Shown here one piece after another: positions 1 to 14,780 of a DNA stretch of 64,000 nt (positions are counted from its first letter, which is position 1; each line of letters begins with the position of its first letter). The DNA lies in the NCBI RefSeq assembly GCF_901709675.1, contig NC_051100.1:248001-312000 (forward strand). Direction: 5' to 3'. Made by a program: the position numbers and the translations under genes. A model generated the notes under the pieces. The model made no database searches. It was not told where the DNA came from and worked only from the letters and a program-made list of their open reading frames with translations. The stretch comes from Syngnathus acus (lineage: Eukaryota > Chordata > Actinopteri > Syngnathiformes > Syngnathidae).

Positions 1-838
1 AGTGATGCGCGCCATTTGATTTGCTTTTCAAAAGCCCAATTGGAAGTGCCTGCACCCTGCATGCACAGACACATGCTAACGCAATGATGCCTCCTCCCCT
101 CGTTCTGGAAATGCAGCATATGTTACTTACATTACAACTGGGGAGGGCGGTTGCTTGGGGTGAAAACAGCCACTTTTCACTTACAAATTGTTGATTGACT
201 GTCGGTATGGCTTGTAGGAATTTGAGTGAAGTGTTCCTCTTCATTGGTTGATAACATTGCGTAGTTTCAAGGATAATTTATGACTCAACTCGCTGGACAA
301 GAAGTGGTAGCGCACCGACTCGATTGCAAAATAGGAGATGCAATCTTATGAACAGGTACATCCAAAATACTCTTTCTGTTGTATCTTTTTTTTCTACATG
401 GGTCTGGGACATGCTGTAATTGAGCTACGGGCAGATGGTATACGAGGCAGGGTGCTAGCTAGGTGGGTGGCCGGCCACGCTTTATGTGTGTGTGTGTGTG
501 TGTGTGCGTGTGTGCGCGTGTGCGCGTGCGCTGAGAAGGGAGGGAGGTAGGGAGCAGATCCGTGAAATTATTCTTACCTATCTTACCGCCATTTAGATCA
601 TCACTTTTCCATTGGACCTTGACCTATGCTATTAAATGTGTTCATTCACAGTCTTGTGAATTCAGATGTCTCTCATCTTGCATCATTGATGTTTGCTTCA
701 TCTTGCTTTGTGTCAACATGAAACATCATTAAAACTAGACATTTGTTCTTATGAATTGAGCTCACATGACCTTTGACATTTGACCCGAGAGCCAACAACA
801 ACAACAACAACAAGAAGGAGAGTCATGGGAGTTCTCAC
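1..838. other. fgf8 last intron (partial)
   Basis: This should be the intron between fgf8 exon 4 and the missing terminal exon. It holds a short GT microsatellite at about 486-530 and an AAC run at about 795-812. I see no FGF C-terminal coding sequence in any frame. Confidence 0.6.
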
Positions 839-3179
839 CTTGCCAATGAGCTTCCCCCTCTTGTTCATGCAAATGTAGAGGCCGCTCTGGGCTCCCTTGA
901 TACGCACGCGGCTTCCAAACGTATCCGTCTCCACGACGAGTTTGGCTGAGCAAAAAAGAAAACATTGTCACTAACAAATGATGCCGCTGCCGCTGCCGCC
1001 GCCGCCGCCGCACGCTAATGAGAGAGAAGGCTTTGAGCAACTATGTTTCTATGACTATGTTCATCAGCTACATGACCGCCGCACGTGTGCATGCAGGTCT
1101 GAAATTCAGTTTCAGCAGCCTTTCTTTTCCCTTTCTTCCTGTCCACACATACGTAAAACAAGAACCTGTGGAATCATTCCCTTCCATGGATTTTCGTTGT
1201 ACATGTGTGACAATGACAATAAAGATCTATTCTATTCTATCCTGAAATTCTTTCAAAAGGATATAACCAGGTGTCTTTGGAGTCTTTGAAAGTTAAAGAG
1301 GCAAGCCCGTCATCCCCATCAGGAATTTATCTTCAAATAAATCTGCATTCACATTTATCTCTATATCCCCCCAAATACTGTAACACGAAGGAATTATGGC
1401 CTCGGCTGGATTGCATTTCAGCAACATGAAAAAGGGGCCGAGATCTATGAAGCTTAGGGAATTTGCAGAGCAATAGGCCATTTTTAGTTTCCTATGCACC
1501 GGTATCCCCCCCCAAAAGAAAACATCATCATAAATGTACAAAATTGGAGTAAATCCATATTGACTTGAAAATACTGTATCTTTATTCTATGATGCTAGTG
1601 GGGGCTGAGACTGGTGTTGAACGTAATACAAATCTATTACAAAGACCCCCGCCCTCCATATATATTTGTTGCACTGCAAAAAAAAAAGAGACATTTTGTG
1701 TCATATTCAAATTGAGTCAATGAGGCACACTCCCTCACCTGTAACAACAAAACGACAGGGAACTGCTGTGAAGTTCCACTTCAAGCATTTCAAATTGTGA
1801 AGTGGAAATTTTAGGGACGTGGATGTAAGACTTTAATGGTTCTTCCAGACGTACAGAAAGATGTCAAGCACCCACTGCAGTCAAATACATTTGCACACGA
1901 TCTGTACCTAAAATAGTCACTTGATGTTTCATCCTTTGTTAAATCAAAATATATCCAGCTCAATAAACAACTTGAAATCTACAAATATCTTGCTGGTAGT
2001 ATTTTTAACGAGCAAAACTTGTCTTTGTGGCCTTTTGAAGGCAAATTTGTTTCTGTTCTATTTCTAAGATAGAATCATACCAAAATATTGACTGGAAATG
2101 GATAATAACAAGACTGAGAACGTACATAAAGGACCATCCGACATACTTTAGCGTACAGGGCAATATATTTATGACATGCTCCAAGCAAAGGTGAACATGT
2201 AAATTTGCCCATTTCAGCAGAACTAAATGGTTGATTTGAATTGGCTATAATGCATCTTAAAAAAAAAAAAAAACACATTTTCTTCAATGTCAATAATTCG
2301 AATCTAATTCCCATTGGCGACGCATGCAGACGACGTTGCCCTTACCGTGCACATCTCCATCATCAGCCATGGCGTTGATCTTCTTGTTGGGCAGGACCTG
2401 CACATGCTTGCCGCTGGTCCGACTGTACAGCTGGTAGATCCGGATCAACCTGCGGCTCACGCGGTCTGTCACTTTGCTCTGCTCGCTTACATGCTGCGTG
2501 AAATTAGGCGGGGACTGATTGGTTACCTGTCAGAAATTAGATGTCATCACAATCAGTACCTCTACGTCTAAAAATGCAAACTCAATCGAATGTTTTTCTT
2601 TCTTTTTTTTTAATCGACGGCAGGAGTCGCAAACAAATTAGTTTTTGTATTATTATTTATTTTTTTTAATCTACGGCAGTTTGAAGGACAGCTTCGCAAC
2701 AAACCGTAAATAAAATAAAAAAATCTAATCAAATCAAAATGTATTTGCTATTTGCTTTTCCTCTCCACCTGTCCCAGTCGGCCGTGGTAGAATGAGAGCA
2801 AGCGTATATATTTGTATCGGAGCAAGCAAAAGCCCGTGCACCGGGTCCGCTATATGTGCAACCGGCAGGGTGGCTGACCCGGCTCGGTGGGCCGCCTATT
2901 CTATTCTGCCCTCACCTTATGTTCAAATCCTAGTGGAGGTTGCGCTTAACAAATAAAGTCATTCCAAAATGAAGACTGAACGAATATTGTTGAGGTAAAA
3001 ATAAAACAACTTACCTGAGCATAGAAGAAGAATGCGAATATGTGTATAAACCTGTAATGTGCAAATGACATTTAGTTTGCGGATTTGGAATATTGACACA
3101 AGCACAGTGAAGCTGAAGAAAAAAGAAAAAAAAAGAGTAGGCATACTTACACGAATCTACATCTCGATGTAGGTCGCAT
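839..3179 (-). CDS. fgf8: Fibroblast growth factor 8, exons 1-4 (3' end off window)
   Basis: Secreted FGF8-subfamily ligand for FGF receptors; known roles include midbrain-hindbrain, limb/fin and somite patterning. Coding exons on the minus strand: 3151-3179 (start ATG at 3179), 3015-3051, 2346-2526, 839-945; all have GT-AG borders and phases agree (29, 37, 181, 107 nt). Exons 1-2 give a short hydrophobic signal peptide ending FAFFFYAQ. Exon 3 carries [17 protein letters not shown] and [15 protein letters not shown]. Exon 4 carries [13 protein letters not shown] and [13 protein letters not shown]. These match FGF8 better than FGF17/18/24. The terminal exon (normally the C-terminal half of the core and a basic tail) is not found in bases 1-838 and must lie off the left edge. 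Exon 1 is diverged from the usual MRLIPSRLSYL-type start. I did not decide fgf8a versus fgf8b. Confidence 0.93.
1195..1240 (+). repeat. 3' tail of an L2/CR1-like LINE fragment
   Basis: Ends in TGTGACAATGACAATAAAG followed by ATTCT pentamers, a tail common to fish L2-like retroposons. A second copy with the same GTGACAATGACAATAAAG core lies at 41703-41750. Family assignment is from memory of such tails, not a search. Confidence 0.5.
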
Positions 3180-7879
<4,700 letters not shown>

Positions 7880-7954
7880 CCAGGGGATGTCGCTCAGGAT
7901 CTTGCAGTTGACATTGGTGACGCATGAGCGAGCTAAGCCATCATAGGTGCTGAA
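7880..7954 (-). CDS. Orphan exon-like segment, 25 codons, unknown gene
   Basis: On the minus strand the sequence after a CTCCCAG acceptor is open for exactly 25 codons in phase 0-0 and ends at a GTTGGG donor-like site. It reads FSTYDGLARSCVTNV then NCKILSDIPW, with GC-rich third positions as in real exons here. I do not recognise the protein and found no partner exons, so it may be a chance open stretch or a remnant. Confidence 0.2.
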
Positions 7955-8282
7955 CTGGGAGCCAGATTGAAGGCCATCCGAGTCTCTCTCTGGTGTTTGA
8001 CCCAATCGATGCAGAAAGTTGCCTGCCTGCCTGCCTGCCTGGCTGCCTGCCTGAGCCCGCCTGCCGCAGAGACACTGACTTCATTTTTGTCGTGGGCTTT
8101 TTTCTTTCAATTGATTTCATGCTCTCATCTCTCATAACATGGCCCTGCATTGGCCACTATTGTCAACAATATGCCAAGCCATGGACAACAATTAGGTTGG
8201 CAGAGAATCTTTCCATTCTAATGGTTAGGATACCTGGAGCTACCCCTGTCACTAGCACAGAGGGTGAAATGCAGAACCTTTG

Positions 8283-8458
8283 TTTAGCAGCAGTGGCGGC
8301 GGCGGCGGCGGCGGCACCACCAGCAGCAGCAGCAGCAGCACCAGCAGCAGCAGCAGCAGCACCAGCAGCAGCAGCACCAGCAGCAGCAGCACCAGCACCA
8401 GCAGCAGCAGCACCAGCAGCAGCAGCACCAGCAGCAGCAGCAGCACCAGCAGCACAAT
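8283..8458. repeat. GCA/CAG/CCA trinucleotide repeat
   Basis: Interrupted GCAGCAGCACCA-type triplets preceded by a short GGC run. It stays open in several frames on both strands (poly-A, poly-S, poly-L) only because its period is three; no flanking coding evidence. Confidence 0.9.
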
Positions 8459-9390
8459 GAATATGTAAGGGAAATCACAGAAAAAGAGCTGAAAGACCCC
8501 AAGCTGAGGCAATTGCCGTCAGGCTCTCACACACGCACACAGAAAAAAGACACGCAGCACTCACTCAATCAAGGGTCTGTAAGGGAAATAGTTGTTAACT
8601 GATCAATCACCTGTAAGATGAGACTTAGAAGAGCAATCCGTCTATTGCTAATGTCACCACTCTTTCTCTCTCTCTCTCTCTCTTTCACTCTCTCACACAA
8701 ACACACGTGCACACGCGCACACGCACGCACACACGCACGCACTCTCACTGTCGCACAAGCTCACACCAAAGAAAAAAATGTAATGATCTAATATTTTTCA
8801 AAAGCTACATCCAGTACGTATTGTACAGACAGTACCACTGTATAGATATTTAAAAGCAAACGACCGTATTGTTGGCCTGGACTCCCAAATGCGCTTGGCG
8901 GCGCTTTCAATTTGCCGTCCTATTGCTGTGTTGTGGCTATTAAGGCTGTAAAGGCCATTCTCAGGGTCAAGAGAAACAAGTGGAGGGAGGATGACAACGG
9001 TGGGAAATGCTTGTATTGTTATGCGCCGAGGCAGACACTCGTGTGTGTGTATGTGTGTGTGGGGGGGGGGGGGATCCACTATTTCAGGTAGTTGTGAACT
9101 GCCGCTACTTGTTAAGATGAGGCTCTGGGACACATTCAAGCAGCCCGGATGACAATGACTTCAAATAGGTTTCAAGGTAAACTGGCTATGCAGCAGATAA
9201 AGGCCCACAGACTCCCTCGCTTGTGTATTGAGCTGCGTATTGGCTATTTGTCGCTTCTGGCTTTCAACAATCGTAAACGACTTGAGCAATAACAAGTGGG
9301 TGTCATTTTGGCCATTCCAAGATGAGGCCTTGGGTGAGCAACTCTCTTGTAATCAAACAGAGTGAAGCTGGGAAGCAATGCCAATGAGGC

Positions 9391-9602
9391 AGGCGGGCGG
9401 GTGGGCAGGCAGGCAGGCAGGCGGGCGGGCGGTTAGGCAGGCAGGCAGGCAGGCAGGCAGGCGGGCGGGCGGTTAGGCAGGCAGGCAGTTAGGCAGGCAG
9501 GCGGGCGGTTAGGCAGGCAGGCGGGCGGTTAGGCAGGCAGGCAGGCAGGCAGGCGGGCGGGCGGTTAGGCAGGCAGGCAGGCAGGCAGGCGGGCGGGCGG
9601 TT

Positions 9603-9685
<83 letters not shown>

Positions 9686-9687
9686 CA
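9391..9687. repeat. GGCA/GGCG array with higher-order GGTTA punctuation
   Basis: Blocks of AGGC units alternate with GGGC units and are closed repeatedly by GGTTAGGC. The composite block recurs about eight times before a pure GGCA run of about 85 bp, so this is a two-level repeat rather than a simple microsatellite. Confidence 0.9.
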
Positions 9688-10475
9688 TTTTCCTTCTCTA
9701 CTCAGCTCGCCAACCTGCTCCGCCCGCTGTCCCTCCACCAACAGACTGATCGCATGCATCGTCGGTGCCATCTCGTGGCTAAGCTTGTTATGTGCAGACG
9801 CAAAGGTGGAGCGAGGCGGGCAAGCGAGACATGCATGACTTGGGGGAAAACGGTGTCGGGGAAAAGCTTTTAAATGGGATGTTTGAAGGATTCGAGAAGG
9901 AACGTGGGCTGTGCTCAAATGATTGGATGCAGGATTGAATGCAACTTTTTGACGCGTTTCTGTCCATTCATTTGAAGAGCATGTCAAACTAAAACATCTA
10001 GAGAGCGAAGAAAAAAGAAGCAACAACATATTTTGCATGAGTCATCATGTCTGCCGTGAGTACTGCTGCTTCTGTATCGTCTGGAGTCAGTACTGCTGAT
10101 TGTCCGTAGGAGGGCGCTAGCGAGTTGGGGAAGGCGCTAGAGAGTTGGGGAAGGCGCTGCCTGGGCTACACAGCTGTAGTCGGGCAATATTCCAGCGATG
10201 GATTGCAATCGGGGTTTATTCAAGGACGGCTGCGGCAAACACCCAACAATTGCTCGCACGCATTGCATTCCTTTCTTTTGCAATGTCACGTAACTAGCAA
10301 TCAGAGCAACTCAAAGCCTGAGACGAAGCTGTCACACAAAAGCACCCACACCCACATTGTCAAACAATTCGTCACGCTGTCATTGATTTCTAAGAGATGA
10401 TGTTCGCTTTGAAATTGGGAACGGTCCTATTCAAAGCGTGCTAAGGGGACTGTTGTTGACTGGGCGCAACACAAT

Positions 10476-10827
10476 TGTCAGGCTTGGAGCAGGGAGAGGA
10501 CTCGGATGCAGAGTGCCAACAAAAGGTGTTTATTCTCTCAGGCTGAAGACAGCACAAAAACCAAAAGGCGCCTCAAAATGAGGGACAAAAAGGCTGGAGA
10601 CAGCAAAAACCAAAAGCGCCTCAAAAGGAGGGAAAACAAGGCTGGAGACAGCAACAACTAAAAGCGCCTCAAAACGAGGGAAATACGATGGCAAAAACAC
10701 AGAGCTCAGGCTGGACAAAAGGTATCTTCTAACTATGATCTCTAAGGGGATTTCTGTGACTTACGCGATCGCTAGTGTTCGAGACGGGACCAGACGCACT
10801 GGCACAAGACAAGGGGAAGACGCAGGC

Positions 10828-10910
<83 letters not shown>

Positions 10911-11113
10911 GAGGGAGGACACAGGTGCGGACAATTAGGGCCAACGACACAGGTGCACACAATTGGGATCAGGGAAGTCAAGTGGCTGGCCTGACCCGCA
11001 GAGGAAGGAGCCCCCAACTGAAACGAGAGGAGCGTTACCAAAACAAAACAGGAAGTGACAATACGAAGAACAGGACAAGACAAAAACAACCCACAAAACA
11101 CGACAGCGTGACA
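10476..11113 (-). mobile_element. Solo-LTR-like element, family A copy 1
   Basis: Begins TGTCAGGCTTGG and ends GCGTGACA on the plus strand, flanked by a perfect 5-bp duplication ACAAT (10471-10475 and 11114-11118). Read on the minus strand it has LTR order: U3, TATA-like GTATATAGCC near 10830, AATAAA at 10534-10529, and a terminus in CA. TG...CA ends with a 5-bp target duplication are typical of LTR retrotransposons. A CA repeat (about 10836-10908) sits just upstream of the TATA box in U3, and three 48-bp minisatellite units lie between TATA and AATAAA. No internal gag-pol is attached. Gypsy-type origin is my inference. Confidence 0.75.
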
Positions 11114-11786
11114 ACAATGGTTCTTTCGCAAGCACTTGGCTGGACTTGTGCATGAGCAATGGCTTTGAAAGGCTTTCCAAGCGCCTGCTTACGGGAGGAA
11201 AATACAAGCGCGCTAACGTGTTCTTCCTTTGTTGGGATTTAGTTCCCGCCTTTTGTCATCTGTCCAACTTACGAATGCAATCATACCGCTAGTATGTCAT
11301 TTTTAGAGAACAAAATGCCCGCCCACAATCAAAACAACTTGTTGTCTAGCAGAGATTTTTCTGAAAAAGCTGGCCCCGCCCCAGTCTGTGTTCGTGACAA
11401 TTGTTTGGCTTACCAATTATGACAACGAGCACCAGAGTCACGCACTGGGTGCTCCGCCCTGTTGTATAAGGGAAGGCAAAGTCATACCAATCTGAATGGT
11501 AATCAAAATGTTTGTATCGTTGGAAAGCTTGCGCAACACAGAATCTGACAACAAAGAATCATGACGTCAATATTTATCCAAAGTCAGAAGACAATTCCGC
11601 GCAAAAATGTGGTTGGTTCAGGGCAGGCTGTATTTGACGGAACTGCTACACTCGTTGAGTTGCATTGTACCATGTACAGTATTTCATGAATTGCTTTCTG
11701 CATTTGGCTAATGTTACAGAAGCAGCGCACGTGTGTCCTCAACAAACATTTGGAAGCACACTCAAGAGTTCAAACGTAAACCTTCA
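11114..11786. other. Unannotated stretch 3' of the transporter gene
   Basis: Probably includes the 3' UTR of the minus-strand sugar transporter. I see no clear AATAAA on that strand and no coding sequence. Confidence 0.4.
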
Positions 11787-13764
11787 TTAAGGTACAGAGG
11801 AGGAGCTCTCAAAGTCCAGCGAGTGATGTTCTAGGCCTCCGTAGCCGTTCATCTTCTTCAGCTTCAGCTGATCCACCAGGAGAAGGCACTGGGTCTCAAG
11901 AACGGGCTGCTTCTTGGAGAACAAGCGGCTTATCTCCATAAAGGTCTTGTTTTTGGTTTCGGGTATGACTGCGTAGACGTAGACGGCCACCGACAGACAA
12001 ATGCTGGCGAAGACCAAGTAGCAGTAAGACCCGGCCGACATCTAGTCATTGGATCAAATAGAAAAACAGAGTATGGGACATTCAGTTGTGCGCAGCCTTG
12101 TACCAAAGCCATGCCATGCCATGCCATGCCATGCCATGCCATGCCATGCCATCTCATGCCATGCCATGCCATCCCATCCCATCCCATCCCATGTCATCCC
12201 ATCTCATGCCATCACATGCCATCCCATGCCATGCCAAACTACAATTTCTTCAAAGATGCACAATTTGCTCTGCAAAAGTACTAAAGAAAATGTGATATTT
12301 GCCAGGCCAAAATACGTTTCTAACTCCAAATCCTTTTTGTCTGCATGCACCTGTTTCCAGCCACAGGCAATCAATCAGTGGCTAAATGCTCAAAAGATCA
12401 TGTTACAAGCAAAGCCAGCAGCCCCCCGCCCGCCTACTTTTGTTTCCGTCCCCCCCCCCAGCGCACCCACCTGTAAGAAGGGAAAGACAAAGCCCACAGT
12501 GAAATTGGAAAGCCAGTTGAGAGATCCTCCGACAATGTAGGCCGCTGGGCGGTGGGACTGTTTGAACAGCTCTGCTGTGAGCAAAAAAGGGACCCCGCTG
12601 CAACAATGACATTTTGCAGCCTCAGTACCAATAAGAGACAAAAGGTTTGAAATGAACCAATCGGAAATGGCCAAAAAGCATCCGACTCATGTGAGCGGGA
12701 CGTCCCGACGGAGCGACTCGCCTGGGCCGATGCAGAATCCGGCGATGATGCCGACGACGCAGCAGACGCTCACGTAACGCATGAAGGATAAACGAGTCTG
12801 GAGGAAGAAGGAAAAAAAGAAAAAGAAAAACGTAGCTGTCAAAGTCACTCGGGATGGAAACGCGAGAGCACCGTTTCCTCGTGTGGAGCGAGTGGAATTG
12901 TTTGAGCCGCAACGCTGACCTGTAAAATGAGGGTCAACGTGATCCCGGCACTGCAGATTCCCATCATGGTGAAACCTCCAACCATAAGAGGCCTTCTTCC
13001 CAGCTTCTCGATGGTGAAACACTACGTAGACCAGGCGTGGTCATTGGATAACGCTCCGTTTTAGGATCTGGCGTTGTTTGCGAGCGTACCTACCCCAACG
13101 AGTCCAGCGATGATCTCTATCACGCCTGTGCCTGCTGTCGTGTAAGGGATCTCTGGCGTGGGAATCCCTGCGTTCTCAAAGATGTCATTGGTGTAGAACC
13201 AGATCTATCAGATGATTGTGATTTTAAAAGAAGCCCTCCGCCGTCCTAAGCCCGAACGAGCTCAAGCCATACTCCTTACAGCGTCGATGCCAGAGAGCTG
13301 CATGCCGACGTTGACGACCACCACGCTGAGGACCTGCCAGCGGACCGTCTCGTCCAGGAGCAGATTCCACACCGACAGTGTCTCCACTGACGACAAGGAG
13401 CGCTGCTCTTCCTGCATCTCCTCAATCTCGGCCTGGATGTTACAATTGGCTCGGTACCGCTTCAGAGCTGAGGAAAGACACGGCGGGCAAACCGCAGAGA
13501 CGTGTCGGCAAAGCAAAGCAAAGGAACGGACCGAGCGCTAACGATGCCGCTACTGACCTGTGATGGTAGCGTGGACATTGTGCTTGTCAATCAGCAAGTA
13601 CCTGGGGCTCTCTGGGAACCACGGCAACAGCAACAACTGGACAAATGTGGGTCCCGCCACCACAGAGAGAAAGAGAGGCCAGTGCTCTTCCTGCAAACCA
13701 TGACCTTTATTGGAAATGCGCACGATACAGCTACTTTACAGAGAAAGTGCATATTGGCACAGTG

Positions 13765-13809
<45 letters not shown>

Positions 13810-14780
13810 AGCTGGGAGTTATACCTTTCCCAACAGTTCGTGGAGTCCAAGGATTTGGGCTGCAAAGACTCCTGTGCCGATAAAGATACTTGGCACCAGA
13901 CCCAGAAAGCCCCGGAGGTTTTTGGGCGCAATCTCACCCAGGTACATTGGAACCACACTCAAAGAGATGCCTGTGGTACAAACAAAGACGCCTTAAAGAC
14001 CTTAAGCTCTGCGTTGTGGTCATAGTATGGTACTTTGACGGAAAGAGACGATGACCTGAGTGGATCCCTGTTATGAAACGACCCAGTATGACCATCTCGG
14101 GGGAACCGCAGCTCCTGCTGAAGCCCATAAAGGAACTGGCAATAAACACCAGAACTGTGCTCTTGACCACTGTCCCTTTCCTGAAACGACAGCACAGATA
14201 GGCGTGGCGGTCTCAAGGTGTCATACGGCCCTGGCTGGCCGGCCGGCCAGCTGGCCAGCCGGCATCGACAACACACGCGTATCACACTAAAGACACGACC
14301 GCAATCGCCGTAAGGCTTTACCGAATACTATTCTATCAACTGGTTACTATATGAAATGTTTCACCTGCCGAAGCGAGTGACTAGCACACCCACAATCAAT
14401 GAACCCAGCAGACCGCCGATAGCAAATACCGACACGGTGAGTGAATACATCAGTGTCAGTGTCTCCCCGCTGAGTCCGGTTCCATTGCGCCTCAACGCCG
14501 TTTGGTTGTAGAAGTCCTTTATATACTAAGGAAAGAAAGACGCATGATTAGCTCAACGAGGAACAAACAAACAAATATGGCAGTCTATGTTCCTGGCATG
14601 GAATGTTGATCTCTTGTTTCGATCATCAAACGTGGTTTCTGGTGTTTTTTGGACTCAAATACTTTGAGATAGATGGGAGTGTAGCTTGCTTACCACGCTG
14701 GAGAGTGACCACACTAAATTGTATCCATAGAGCATGGAACTTCCAAAGGAAGTCAGAAAAGCCACGGCTAACGTTGAGCC
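11787..14780 (-). CDS. slc2a15: Class II facilitative sugar transporter (GLUT, slc2a15/9/11-like); first coding exon unresolved
   Basis: Major-facilitator sugar transporter of the plasma membrane, 12 helices expected. Exons on the minus strand: 14694-14780, 14365-14525, 14056-14180, 13825-13970, 13558-13690, 13280-13467, 13094-13204, 12920-13021, 12718-12797, 12471-12597, 11787-12041 (TAA). Phases agree and give about 504 residues. Visible motifs in order: YGYNL (TM1), sequons NQT and NGT in the first outer loop, [42 protein letters not shown] (TM7), [18 protein letters not shown] (TM10) and [20 protein letters not shown] plus [16 protein letters not shown] fits class II (GLUT5/9/11/15). Only the short N-terminal exon with the ATG is missing. 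The donor after 12718 is unusual (see findings). The symbol is tentative; slc2a9 or slc2a11 relatives are alternatives. Confidence 0.88.
12107..12234. repeat. CATGC/CATCC pentamer repeat in a transporter intron
   Basis: Imperfect five-base repeat in the last intron of the sugar transporter, starting about 65 bp from the last exon. Confidence 0.9.

Larger units (their letters stand above)
7955..10475. other. Intergenic, repeat-rich, no gene seen
   Basis: Holds a GCA/CAG trinucleotide block (8283-8458), CT and CA repeats near 8660-8750, a G-run at about 9061-9074 and the GGCA/GGCG/GTTA array (9391-9687). No splice-bounded coding sequence recognised. Confidence 0.5.

Noticed and set aside
8252-8512. 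Poly-Ala, poly-Ser and poly-Leu frames as a homopolymeric-tract protein
   Set aside because: Trinucleotide repeat open in all frames; no splice-bounded coding sequence on either side.
10729-11155. Poly-HT and poly-CV frames
   Set aside because: CA dinucleotide repeat inside the family A LTR-like element; same artefact class at 26132-26362, 35298-35501 and 60908-61513.
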